Shown here piece after piece: positions 31,760-45,400 of a stretch of 64,000 bases of DNA. Origin of the DNA: Gymnothorax reevesii (Eukaryota; Chordata; Actinopteri; Anguilliformes; Muraenidae); NCBI GenBank assembly GCA_029721435.1, contig CM056576.1, positions 119,711,166-119,775,165 of the forward strand. Reading direction: 5' to 3'. Both the position numbers and the translations under genes were made by a program. Positions within the stretch are counted from its first letter, which is position 1. Every line of letters starts with the position of its first letter. The notes below the pieces were generated by a model that worked only from the letters and a program-made list of their open reading frames with translations, did not search any database and was not told the DNA's origin.

Positions 31760-33990
31760 GACAGCTTCTTACGAAATGAGTAAAGACACAGATTCATTAA
31801 AAAATGTTACAGCAATATAATTTATGGATAACTTAACAGTACAGGAATGCCTTCGATTCCAAAAGTGGAAAAGAATCAACATTTTTTTCCCCCCCTCATT
31901 CCCACAGTTGTCGGACCATACAAAAGCACAGAGACAGAAACATACAGTTTGAAACTCAACATTCAGTCACAAGGAATTTTCCTTTCTTAAGATAACTTAC
32001 ACATTTGCCTCATTCAAGACATTTCAAGACAAAGCTAGCATTGCAATCTTACAGTGCGCACACAAAAACAATGGATTCATTGCCTTTTAACTAAACCAAC
32101 AGGAAATACAGATACAACACTCTTCGGAGGGACAGGAAATTCCACCGTGGAATGCCAATACAGTTCTCTAGCCTGTCAGTATGCTGTTCACACGCATCGG
32201 TCAGAGTTGCAGACTTACTGTCGGGCACACCATATCATACATTTATTTTTCCACTGCCACCCATTGTACCATTATCCTCACAAGAGCTGATAGTATACAG
32301 GTCCCAATGACTTGGGATATACAGTCTAGTCTGTAACTTAGGACTTAGGACAGGAACAGAAATATTTGTCATGGATTTGAAATAGGGCAATGGATGAGGG
32401 TTGAATTGCAGACAGTGTACGATAATTTATACGCATTAACATCCACCTCAGGCAAACCATCTCAAAATTGCCACCCTTTAGAAATAGTTCCCTCATTTTG
32501 GGGGTGCAAAAGTAATCGGACAATTGCTGCCAGCTGTGTGCTCTTGCATCATTAGTTCATGCACAAAAGTACTAACGAGCGCCATAGAGCTGTTCCCCAG
32601 ATGTCATTTACTTTAGTAGCCTCTTGATACTGCCCATCAAAATGAAGACCAATAAAAGAGACGATGCTGAAGGCAAAAAATATAGCCAAATGCTTGCCTT
32701 GCAATCAATCGTAGGGTATTCTGTTATGAGGGAAGAATTGCATGGAACAATTCCGCAAAAATAATCAACTAGTTTGACCACAGATGACCACTGTAGCAGA
32801 TGAGCGAACAGACCTTCAATTTGTGAAGAAAACCTCTTTTAATCAGGAGAACTGATTAAGAACTGTCTTCAATATATTGGCATTGAATGCATAAAATATA
32901 GAGAAGGCTACACCAGTGTTAACCCCAAGGCATCACAGCAAGATCCAACTATGGATAAGTCTTAAATAGAGAACAACCAGAATGAACTCCAGTAGACAGA
33001 TAACGCTCAAATTACTCCACACCAGATTGATCGGAAAAGCTTGAGGAAACTTCATCATTTGAAGATTCATTAACTACCCCCTCCATGAAGTGGGATATGC
33101 AGCTAAATTAAAAAATGTATCATTGATAATTTGTTTCATTATATTCAATCCTCAGCCAGGAAGTGTTATATTCCATTTCTACAAAGGGCTACATTGTTCA
33201 CTGGATACTGAGGCAAGAACCTTTAAATTAAGGCCAATTATATATATATTTCCCCCCCCAAATAATCCAGCTGTGCATATGAGCTTGGTCCTTTTGATTC
33301 TCAACAAATCCTACCCTCTACCTCTCCAACTGAGCACAATGCATTTACACACCATAACATACAAAAATAGGTTTTTCTCCATTTCCGATTTTATTACAAA
33401 AAATATTCTTGCACATCTTCCCTCCGACTGGCATATAAAATAATTTAAAAAGGTGAACAATCGCAGGTGGGACAAACAATACAAAGACTGTTTATGGACC
33501 TTCTTTGACCAGATATTTACTTCCTGACTTCGACAGGATATTTAAAAAATAAATATAACATTTGACACGCAATAAAAAGAAGTCCATGGAGACAATTCAC
33601 CCTCATGTGACATAACTCGTCCTTCCAATTGACTCCATGATAGTCTGTGTGGGGTTAAGAGGGCATTGGTCGCAAGGAAAGCAGGAGTGAGCACCATCGT
33701 CCTCTGTGACGGACATTGTGAGCACTGATGGGACTTTACAACAGACTCAAACGTTTTAAACGTACTTTTAACTGTTCAGTTTTTAAATAAATAATTGCCA
33801 ACGTTTAAAGTTTGACTGCAGTCACGGATGTCGACCAAAGTGATAGAGTGCGGCGGCTCAGGAGCACAGTGTAGCAGTTCATCGACGGTGCCCGTCTCAC
33901 AACAGTCAGGCCCGGAAGCTGCGAGCCTGCCTGTACATCCCTCTCCATACGTCGTCTGCATGTCAATCTCCTGGCCAGTAGAGGGCAGCG
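31760..33990 (-). other. per2: probable per2 3' untranslated region and flank
   Basis: Sequence after the per2 stop with no supported gene. Minus-strand AATAAA signals (plus-strand tttatt) occur at 33390-33395 and 32242-32247, giving possible 3' untranslated regions of about 0.6 or 1.75 kb. The sequence between about 32340 and 32530 ends in aaagtaatcggacaattg, which resembles a Tc1-type terminal sequence. Confidence 0.4.
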
Positions 33991-36900
33991 TTACTCAGCA
34001 GCTAGACTGTGGCAGTGTTCAGCTTGCTGGGTTTCTTCGCTGTCTTTTTGAGTCCCCTCATTCGTCTCGCCCATTTCCAAATCCGGGGGCTCCTCCTCCA
34101 TCAGAGCTGAAGATATGTCCTCACAACATGTGCATGCCTGGAGAGAGACGCACAGACACACACATAAGCACACGCACACACACTTCAGGGTTCAAGGTTC
34201 ATGCCGTGACATCCTTATTTTTCGCGAGAATAAAAAAAAAAAAAAACTATTACCAAGTTGGAAAAATGAGTTTATTCTATACAACTATATACATTTACCC
34301 TGTGGTGCCTTCTAGCTAAACAAGTTTTTACTTAGTATCTGATTTGCAACCATTGAGTGAAACTGATCATGCATCAGCAGGATACACAAAGTACATACCA
34401 GTTCATAGCCAGTCTCTTTGAGATGGAGCTGACACACTGGTTAACTTAAAGGCTCAAAATTTAGTATATGATCCATTTTAACTTGATACAAGCAAATAAT
34501 CACCAGGTTACACGCAGGGAAAGTCATTCCACAAGAAACAGACTGGTGCAGTGTAACGAATTTCACAGCATATGGTTTGTGGTAGTTAGTAAATTTAGTT
34601 ATTTACCTCATTACAGATAATTATATGTAGAAGTTCATGAAGAATACCCTCACTTTGAACAGAAAACCTGGAGATATTCAGCAATGGAGTGACAGAACTC
34701 ACCTTGACATTGATGGCTTCAGGCAGACCTCCTTTTTTCATCCAGGGGTGGACCTCCGCCAGTTCTTTCTTCTGCTGTTCCGTGAAGCACGGCTGGCTCT
34801 TGAGCATCCTGTGCAGTTTCTCTCGGTCCTCCTTCAGCACCGTTTGTGCGTCCCTGCAGGGTGAATCAGAGAGAAACACAGTCGCACAATGAAGCCGAGA
34901 ACCAGCTTTCCACTCTGATCCATCCTAGCACAACTTTTGAAGCATTAGAGCCACCTGCTGGATGAGCGTTGTCACTGCAGGAACCAACGGTTATCATCAT
35001 CTCCCAAATCCAACCAATATCCTGAAAACAAATGCTACCACATGTCGCGGTTATTACTTACCAAATTTGGTAACGCACTAATTTAATACAATTTTCTGTA
35101 AAGATCCACAAACGATTGCCCCTTCATAAGCTGTAATGGGAAGCTATAAGCCACTGTATCGCTAGTGTTGTAAGAAGGAAACAACCCAAATATAGGGAAT
35201 TATGATTAGAATTCAGCATTATCACTTCCATCTGAAAATATATAGTTATAATTGTACAACGACAGTCCCATGCATTTGAACCTAAATTGGCGAGCCAATG
35301 TTCATACTGATGAAATCCGTTCAAAAAAGGGAAAATGAAAAAGCCATGCCCTAGCGCAAGGCTGCCCAACCCAGTTCTTTGAGGGCAACCATCCTGAAGA
35401 TTATCACTCCAACCAAAGAAAACCACACCTGCTTTCCCAGTTAGAGACCTTGACGAGCTGCTAATGAGCTGAATCAGGTGTGTTGAAACAGGGACAGAGT
35501 AGAAACCTACAGGATGGTAGCTCTCCAGGAACAGGATTGGGCAGCCCTGCCCTAGCGTGTTCAACACTATAGTCAATTCAAATCTAAAAACATGGAACAT
35601 CATCTGGCTGCGCTGCATAATCACAATCTAACTGAATATCTAAATAAAATGGGGAAAGTACTTGAGAGCTCTATCTGCCCTTTTCATCCAATGCACATAA
35701 CCACTTTAAGCCAGCAGAATTTGTTTAGTCTGATACAAAGTAAACACCAAGGTTAAGCTATGGGCGCAGTGCAGACAAAAGACAAGAAGACAAAAAGTTT
35801 TGTAGTTTTGGACTGCTGCTTTGACTGCTTTAGAAATGGGTCAGAAGCATTTTCAGGGTCAAAGACAGGACAAAGAGAGGAAGAGGAAGGAACTGAGAGA
35901 GAGTGAGTGCGGTGTGGGGGGATTCATTCTAATTTTTCCATTTTTACATCCTCCCTTTCCTTTCCTCCTTTCCTTGCTCTCAGCTCTACCCATCAGGGAA
36001 GCGAGGAAACCAAGAAAGAAAGGAAATAAAAAAAGGAATCAAACTAGAATTAGTTTGTTAAAATGTCCTTAATCCATTTCAAAGCAATGTTAGTTAAGGG
36101 AATGGCAGATGGCAGTAGTCAATATGAAGGTTGATTATTTACGCGAAACACGTTCTAGGGCATCCTTTCGCGAAGAGTGCACTCTGGTTTCCTTTTTCTG
36201 AACATCTCTGGAAAGTCCTAATTCCAATTTCCAATCTAGTTGATGGCACACTTAACAGAACAGAACTGCCTTAATGATAGCAGACCTTGATTAGTTTCCT
36301 ATCCAGGCCAAAGGAAAGGAAAGAAGGATGGGGAAGAAGCCCCATTCTTTGGGATAAGGAGTAAGAGTCGGAGGGTATATCGGCCAGACATCCGGTGCAT
36401 CGCTGCTCGTTTGCCACTCACCGTGAGGGCACCTGGTAGGTCATCATGACGGACTCGTCCACATCGGCCATGAGCAGCCAGACGGGGTCCTGCAGGATGC
36501 ACTTAACAAAAGGCTGCTGGCCCTCCTGCTCTGGGGCCTGGGCCTTGTGGCTGTTCTGGGACGAGTCGATGCTGCCAAAGTACTTGCTGCTATTGTTGCT
36601 GACGTGGCTGCTTCCTGAGAGCAGAGGTCAGAAAAAGGTAAGTTTTTTTTAAACAAATCTCTCATTTTACAATAAGAACAAATAAACAAGCCAGCACTGA
36701 TCTCGAGGTGGAAAACTCATTAAGACTACGTTCAAATATTACAACCCATTATCAGCAAGGAGTTAAAATCAGGTTCTAATGGAAACAACTGGATTTGCTT
36801 TTTTTAATCATTCTTATCGTATTTTTTCTGACATTTATCAATAGAGCCAATAACCAATATTTATTCTAATAACTCCATTGAAATATGAAAGTACTTCCAA

Positions 36901-39900
36901 CTGAAAAGGTAATTTTAGAAAGTGTGGATTCGAGAGTCAATTTTTCAAGGATATAAAGTACCAATCAAAAGTTTGGACACACTTTGCTAATGTCACAGCA
37001 CTCTGTTTTTAGAAAAATGTAAACAGCTTAACTTCTCTATATAATTTCAAAGGGTATCTTGTCAGAGGTAAATATCCAGAAATTAGAAGGGAATAATTTA
37101 CTTGTTTGAATAGTGTCCAAAATTGTAGACTTCTCAAAGAACCCATATTTTTCAAAGTAAACAAATAACAAGTGCCTTCCATTTTCCACCGGCTAAATTC
37201 TAATCAAGCTGTTTTGGGACTTATTGGCAAAAGGGTCAATGAAAAGCATATAACCGCATGTGCAGCATATCTTGGGAACTTAAAAGGCCGCTCAGCTGCA
37301 AACTCATTATAGCCATATAATTGCCCTAGTAAAATAAAAACAAGTATGAATATGCTCAGAAATTATAACAAAAATGCTGGTTAGTTTGATTAAAGAATTA
37401 AACCTCTTTCTTAAGAGGAATAGTATTTGTTTCTTTATTTAACATATATTGTAAGAAAAATGGGGGTATCGCACTGTAAATCTGGTAGACCATTATAGAA
37501 AGTGTAATCTGGGAACCAGGCGAATCTGCGGGTTAATTTTTTATATATGATTAGTGTGTTAATAAAAAAAAGATTTTAAGAGCCCATTTTGGAAAGTACA
37601 GGTTTTTCGGCCATTTTATAGCGTCCCCATCTCGCAGTGCTCTGTGAACTAACCTGTTCCACTGCCCGACGTGCCGCTGGCAGAGGTACCGCAGCCGTTG
37701 GAGCCAGACCCCAGCGACCCGGACGTGGCCGACCCCGTCCCAGACCGAGAGTCCTCCTGCAGCAGGATGTCCATCAGGTCGCTGAGGGTGGAGTTCGCAT
37801 CGCTGTGAGGGCCGTCGCTATGGGAGACCACCTGAAACACAAAGGTCGCCGAGAGGTCACATTACCGACGCCTTCCAAGGCCCTCTTCTTCTCACCTCAC
37901 GCCTTCCTTGTTAGACTCATTTGCCCGATATCTCAGATTCTGCCTGAACTACTCGCCCATCCTTATCCAGCCTTAATTCACTTCATATACTTGCCTTCAA
38001 CTGAGTTAGGGCTCACGAACAAAGTCTATCATCATAATTAACATATTACCATGCAGCCATCTATTTTCTCAAAATGAAGACACTTTCGACTTACCGCATT
38101 AAAAGTAAACTGAAATTAGAATATTTTGGTAAAGCAGGTGCTAGCGTCACTCAGAAGGATAGAGAAATAGTGATACATTCACTATCTTCGGTGAAACTCC
38201 CTTTAGAAAATGTAATCGTATGACAACACCATCCTTTCTGAGTACAACTCAACATTTAATCATCTCCATTACTCAGCAGTTATATTCATAAGCAAGACAA
38301 ACTAAACTAAGGAGGCATTATGGGAGGGTCCTAAACAACTGACCCAAAGCAAAAGGTCAGGCAATTCTATAATGCATTGCAGGCCCACAGATGCATCATC
38401 ACACCTTCACAATAAAAGAATGTGGAAGCTTCATAGTCCACATGCAGGCAGAAAAAACGTTAAAAAAAATTCTGAAAGTGAGCCTAACAAAAACAAATTC
38501 AGAGGTGAGAAATGCAGCAAATATATATAAAAAAAAAAAAAAATGCAATGCAATCCTACAGCGCCATTTGCTTTGGAAGAGATGGGGTTTGTCGCAATGT
38601 TGGCCTACCTCTTCATTGCCATAACCGTGTCTACAGCACACTTTATTCCAAGAAAGACCCTCTTGTGACTGTAACCATGGTAAAAGCACATCGATACTGC
38701 AAGTGGGCATTGGAAAAGCAGGTCCTGTTGGACCGGAAACATTGGCACACCCTCCAGATGTCTGTACTAGCCCAGACGGATGGAGTGAACGCTAAAAGAT
38801 GTAAGGGATAAATTGATTAAGGTCAGCCTATTGAGAACATTTTCTATTTCTTCCTACCCTACAGTCTTTGGTAACATAGATCAACCAGGTCATGTCATCT
38901 GCTTAATTCGCTTGACATGTTCACATAACAGAAACTGCTCTGACTGGTGTTGAAGGAACTTGTCTCAAAGAAAAAGGAGATTATTGCCAAAAAGCAAAAT
39001 CCTTGGGTAGGGGTGTAATGATGTTGCATCACAGTTTTGTAAAGGCGAAATAAGACCAAATGTCGCCATGGGGCATGTAAAAAAAATCATGTACCATTTC
39101 TTTTACTGGCACGACGCAGTTTTGTACCTGATGCTATCTTAAAAAAACAGCAACCAAATATCAGAGACCAACTGAAATTCTTTCAGGAAAAAAAAGGTTG
39201 ACAAGTCAACTAATCACCAGTTAGGTAGCATATCTCACACTTTAATGCATGATTACCTGCACCCTGTCTGCAAGTACTTCCCAAGAATAATAAACAAGCT
39301 ATTATTTTAACAAAAACTCAAAACCCATGCATAAACCACTTTGCGTAAAAACTAAGAAGAGATACCAAGAAGCAGATATGCCTAACTGGGCAACGAAGTG
39401 GGATTGATAGTGTAGCAACAATTCGCATATTGGGGGGGACTTTCTACATCTTCCATTGCATTGTGACATTATTTTAAGGATTTTAGGAACCCTTCATTAA
39501 AATAAAAAAATAATTTTAAGATAAACCTGATTTAGATTTAAGCATTCAAAACCATAAAGTTATAGTGGAAAACATTTTTAGCGAGGTTAACCATCGTAGT
39601 GACATGAATATTTTCACCTTCGTGCATGATGGCCGAACGTGTTCCAAGTCAAGCAAACGCATTTAAACATATCTGCCCTTTCGCAAACATTTTAAGTTAA
39701 GAAAGCAACAAACCGTATCGTCTGAATAGTCCTCGACCACCCAACTGTTTTAAAGGTGAGGATTTTAACTATCCAAATGTATTCGATCAGCACTTCACTG
39801 ATAAGCACTGATATTAGTGAAGTTTTTTCATTTGGTCACACATCTGTTTCCTGATTGTTTCAGACCATTTCAGGCATAAATTTTTTTTTCCAAGGAAATA

Positions 39901-42391
39901 AAACTTTGCACGATTGCCTACACACTCCATCGTGGCAGCCAGTCATATTGCTCCTTAAAAACATTGTGATTCAGCATCGTCAAACCCCAACCGTGAGGCT
40001 TGTTTTAAGAGCATTAAACCTGGTTTGATGATTCAAAGACGACTTGCGTGAACAGACCATCTACACAATTTACTCCTGAATTAGGGACAAGGCATCAACA
40101 GGAGTATGATCTGGAACTGAAGGGCCCTTTGCTCTTTGATGTGCTGTTGATCAGTTGGGTTGAGGGGGTCCAGCTGACATATCGAGTCATGTCTGGATTT
40201 TTCACGTGGTACTTCATGGGACAATGAGCCACATGAAGACCAAAAATACAAATTCTTAATATCCGGGAGATTTCGACATTTGTTCACTTGACGAAATTTC
40301 AAGTTTTTGGAGTTTGGAGAGAATAAAACAAATGAATTGATAAGATATTAATCGTCCAATATCTCAGAGCAGCAAATACGGAAGCTGAAAACTGTCATGC
40401 TAGGTGAAGTGCCGTGTCTGAGCACTACAACAGAGGAAGTTGGCTGATGCCGGGAGACAACAGAGTAACACTCCAACGACACTCAAACAACACTGAAAGC
40501 GAGAATGGGAGGACAAAAACCACGGGCCAGATTCAGCTCCTACCTGCTGCTTGTCCTTGCTGGATTTTGCTGGGCAGGTCACGCAGCTCTTCTCCATTCC
40601 ACTGTTCCCGTGGGAGCCACCAGGGAGCGCCGAGCCGTCTTGCTTCTCAGCTGACCGCGGCGTGTCCTCCAGCTGGAGCAGGTTGAGCTGCAGAGGTGAG
40701 CTGCAGCGGGACTGGAAGAGGGGAGGCGAGGCCTGGTCGCGGGCACCCGTTGACTGGGGCGTGGACGAGCGGGATGCGGCCTCCCGGGGCTCGGGGACAG
40801 GGCTCTTGGGTGGTTCGGCGGGTGCGCCGTAGGGAAATGGCGGACCGTGGAACCTTGGCGGGGCTTGAAAGGGGTTCTGCGAGCCAAACTGTGGCTGCAT
40901 CGGGAACGCAGGCGCAGCCGGGAAGGGGGTCGCGCTGTTGAAGTTAGCATGAGGCATGTAGGAGGTTTGGTCTGGGTAGAAGTGTGGGTGAGGGGCGCCC
41001 CCCATCTGGGGGAACATGTAGTTGGGCAACACCAGAGCCACCATGGGAGTGACCAGTGGTGCAGGATAAGGCGTTTGCTGCATAGGCCGATGGGGATCTT
41101 GGCTGCACTGGTTGTCCCCAAAGCCTGATATGGAGGGGTTCGCTTGGGCATTCGCTGGCCCAGCCCCAGGGTACATCTGCATGGGGTAGCCGGGCATGAT
41201 GGTGGGGTAGGCCATGGGAAGGGTGGTGGATTGGGAGGTATCCGAGGGGGACCAGGAGGTCTGGTTCAGGCCCTGTCGCGGGGGCAGCTGGGACTGCCTC
41301 CTGTGGGACACGGTGCTGTCGGAGGACTCGTGCTTCTTGACGCGCTTAGACTTGGTCTTCTTGTTTCGCCCGCCCCGTCTGTTGGCAGACTCCGCCCTGC
41401 CACCACCTTTGCCCAATTTGCGCCCTTGATTGCCCGCCGCTGCTGTGGGGGACAGAGAGCGACCGTGTCAATCGCACACAATGGCACATGTCGTAGGGAA
41501 ATGGCCATAACAGAGAGCCACCATCGCAACATTGAATCCCAGCCCAGAAGCCAGGGGGGCAAAATGTATTATTTTGTCCACTACCCAAAAGACTTTCAAA
41601 TCCTACCAGCCACTCAAAAAGATTAACCATTTTTTTTTTTGGCTGGTGAGAGAAGCGCATCTCTCAGCCACTTGGATACTTTACCAGCTTTTGGCTGGTT
41701 GCCCCGACACATTTTATTCCCTGCCAGTAGCCCAACACAAAATGTTCTCACAATATTACAGGAGTGTTTACTCATTATGTTATAATGTTGCCACAAAACG
41801 GCAGGAACACGGAGGCAGCCATACCTCATGGCTAACACAAAATGTTCTCACTATTTTACAAGAATGTTCCACTGTAATGTTCTAATGTTGCCGCGACACT
41901 GCAGGAACACCGAGGCAGCCATACCTCACGGCTGACACAAAATGTTCTCACTAGTGCCAGCATGCTCTCTAGCGCGCAACATTATTTTGATCATTCTGGG
42001 GTAATATCGATCTTCACATATGAACATATTCTGCTTGTAAGTGGCTCTTACAGACTAGGGACAGCGTACCCTCAGCGGGTGGGTGACCGCGGTGCCGGTT
42101 CAGATAGGTGGAGCAGTCGGCCTGCAGAGAGAGCATGCCTCGCAGCTCCCGGAAGCGGGACAGGAAGACTTGCTCCTCCTTCTGCGTGTGCGCTGCCAGC
42201 ACATGCTTGGTCAGGCCCAACTTCTTGTAGGCCTCTCTCTCCTGGGTCGGCAGGGAGACGGCGCTAGAGGGCGGGACAGCTGCTGGCCCCTCCCCAACCT
42301 CTCCTGCCCCGCTAACGTCTTCAATCATCTCTGTAAGGGAAGGGTGAGAAACCAGAGTTGCTAAAATGTCACTTACATTTGCATTCACACT

Positions 42392-42440
<49 letters not shown>

Positions 42441-45400
42441 TCAAGCATATTCACACATACGCACTACACAATCTCATACGTGCGCACTCTCACACAATCT
42501 GATCCACTCACTCTCAAACGTGCATTCACTATCGCAGAAACATGCGTAAGCACTCGCAACACACATAGCTTAGACACACGATCGCGAATAAGCACGAACG
42601 CGCACGAAAACACACACACAATTGCACACAGCTGCGCATGCAGAGGAATATAGCGATAATCTCGCGAGACCCAAGAGTACCAATAAGGACCAAGGAAAAT
42701 GAACATTAGCCAATGTTTATACCCGACTCTGGCAGAGGCTTCTTGTCTCCCACGTGGACTATGGTACTGCTGTAGCTGCACTGACTCGTGATGGACATCA
42801 CGCTCTCTGCTTTACTGGGCAAGGCGAGGGGCGCCAACGAGGAGCTCACTGCTGCCCCCGGTGGCTTTTTGTGCACCTTCAGGGGAGGCAGGCCGGGCTG
42901 AGACTCTAAAAGTGGCGGTTCTGCAGAGAGGCAGACGTTGTGCGGTCAGTTTAAGATTCCAAAGGGAAACGGCGGCAAGTGGAACCTTTCTTTTCTCTCC
43001 TGGTCTAAACTCTGTTCGTAGGCATGTATTCAATTCAAAATAAACAGTTGCACAGTTTTGAAATGAAAACTGGTGTTGTAAAAATTAAGGCAGCAATGTG
43101 GCAATATAGGAGGTCTGAATGAGGTTATGGACACCACTGTCTATGTATAGAACGCTGGTCATGGACGGTTGTACAGGATTTGAGGCAGGAGTGCACTTAG
43201 CATACAGTCAGTGGATTTCATGGGCGAGTTGATAATTGGTCATGAGTGTTTAGAGGACCATTCAGATTCGGTGACCTGCAATTGAAGGGGGGCACAGTCA
43301 CACGTACCTTCAGACACCTGCATGGCGTTGTCCGCGGCATTCTGCTTGTCCTCGTCAGAGTTAGTAGACGTCGTGTTCGATGAAGATTGGCACCTCCTCT
43401 TCACGGTAATGGGGACGCTGCAGCTCTCCAGATACCTAGAGAAGGACAGAAGCAAACACCCACACGCTTGAGCCAGGCTGAAATGAAGCACGACTCATCA
43501 TTCAGGGCTGTATTCACCCACCAGGGGCGATGATCCGGAATGAGTAGACCGCAGCTACCTCATAATTAAAATGACGCAAGCCTGTGAGCTGGCTCAAACA
43601 GCCAACGCGCTGAGTCGCACTGCCGTCACATGACCTCCTTCGTTCAAGTCAGCCGCAATTATTCTCTACCCCTATAAGGCAGTTGAGTTAATCCGACAGA
43701 GCGTGCGCATCCACCCCTCGGCCCCCCCTGCTCAGCTGCCGCTCGCTACGAGCTACACTGCTTCAGCCCACTTCATCCCACCACCACCAGCCCAACATCC
43801 ACTTTTAGGCTCTGAATAAATCCCAGGGGGTAAGATCCCTATTGCTAGCCCCTGCTTCTCAAGCTCGCTCAGTCATACACCCACAGGGAATGATCAGATC
43901 AATTCAGTTCATAAATTTCACTGCGTCAATGAACATTTTTCCCTGAGTCGGTTGATTAACTGCAATATGAAAGAACAACAGTGAGAAGGTTACACCAGTG
44001 CTGCCCATGACCATTCCTGAGAGTCGATCATCACATGGATTTTCAATGGAACGCTAACAATGTATACCCCCTCATTCAGAAGTCAGACATCCAGATTTTG
44101 CTGGCTTCAATGAACCATTCTGAGGTTCATATGAGTACAATAGATTGCCTGACAAAGCGCCAAGCTTATGGTGAACAAAATGCGGAAGATTTACCAACCG
44201 CGGTGATGTCCGGCAGGCTTTTATGAAGCAGGCTTTTAAAATTCTCCGGGCCGCTTCAGCTATTAGCTCATCAATAAGGGATAATTGACTGAGCAAAGCA
44301 CACAAAGCGCCAGCCCTTTAGGGCCGGCTCAGTCCCATTAGGCACATCCGTGATTTAGGAGCGGCGGTTTCCGTGGCGATCGCTGACCTGATAACGCTGT
44401 CCAGGCAGCTGATCTGCTGATACGAGTAAACAGTCTGGTCTTTGTAGGTCAGCTCCTCCTGCGCGGCCCCCAGGTCCTCCATGTTGACCAAGTTCTCCTT
44501 CCCACTCAGGTGCACCGCCGAGTCCTTGGGCCTGACCACCGGGCTCTTCTGCAGGGACTCTGCGGGACAAAAGCCATCATCAGCCTCCAAAAACCCAAGA
44601 TCCAGTGATACCCAACTCAGCTCCTACAGAGAATTTTCAGGACAGTGTCTCATTCTAAGCTTTAGGAAGCATTGAGCCCTCAACAGTCACAGGTCTTGTA
44701 GGGCTGCTAATTGTTAGAATTGGGTTGAAAAAAGTTTGGGTTGGAATGACGTGTAATAAAAACTTCTGGGATGTTGTATTTCCCAGGAGAGGGTTGGCTA
44801 CATGGCAAAGTCAACAGCAACAAAAATCTACATCATTATCAACTCTGTTGACTCAAACTCATTTTGGATAATATTGACCTCATTACTCAAAACTATTTCT
44901 AGTTCCTTCTAAAACAATGGTTAATTTCAACCTGCCCAAGAGATTCCAAAATTTATAGCCCGTCCTTCCTACGTTCAGTCAAATGGCAGGACCCAAAATC
45001 TACCCAACAACAAAACCAATCAGAGCAGGACTTAGAAGACTCTCGAGCTGAATACAATTCACTTATTTATCACATTCTTGCTACCTTTCCTTCCCTAGTT
45101 TTCCACCCATCAACGGAAAGGAAACAAAGTAAAAAATTCAAGAGACTTCATTTCAAATAACACTTTCTTGGTCCTTCAAATGCCAGTTAAAATCACCATT
45201 GACTGAGGGTGCAGCAGATGCGTAGAAGTACAGGCCAAGGGGTCAATCATTTATACAGCCCACATTCAAGAAGAAATATTCCCGCAAAGTACAATCTCCT
45301 TCATCCTCACTGAAGATATCCATCTCCTAAGAGACCTAACAGACTGGAATCTCCAAATTGATGACAAACCTCCATCAATTTCTAAGCCAGTCGCAAGGAA

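Noticed and set aside
40579..41429. Several open frames of 70 to 190 codons overlapping per2 exon 18
   Set aside because: They are shadow frames of the GC-rich Pro/Ser-rich per2 exon; only the minus-strand frame that joins neighbouring exons in phase is supported.
42358..42653. His-Thr-rich frames on the plus strand
   Set aside because: They are translations of the CA microsatellite.
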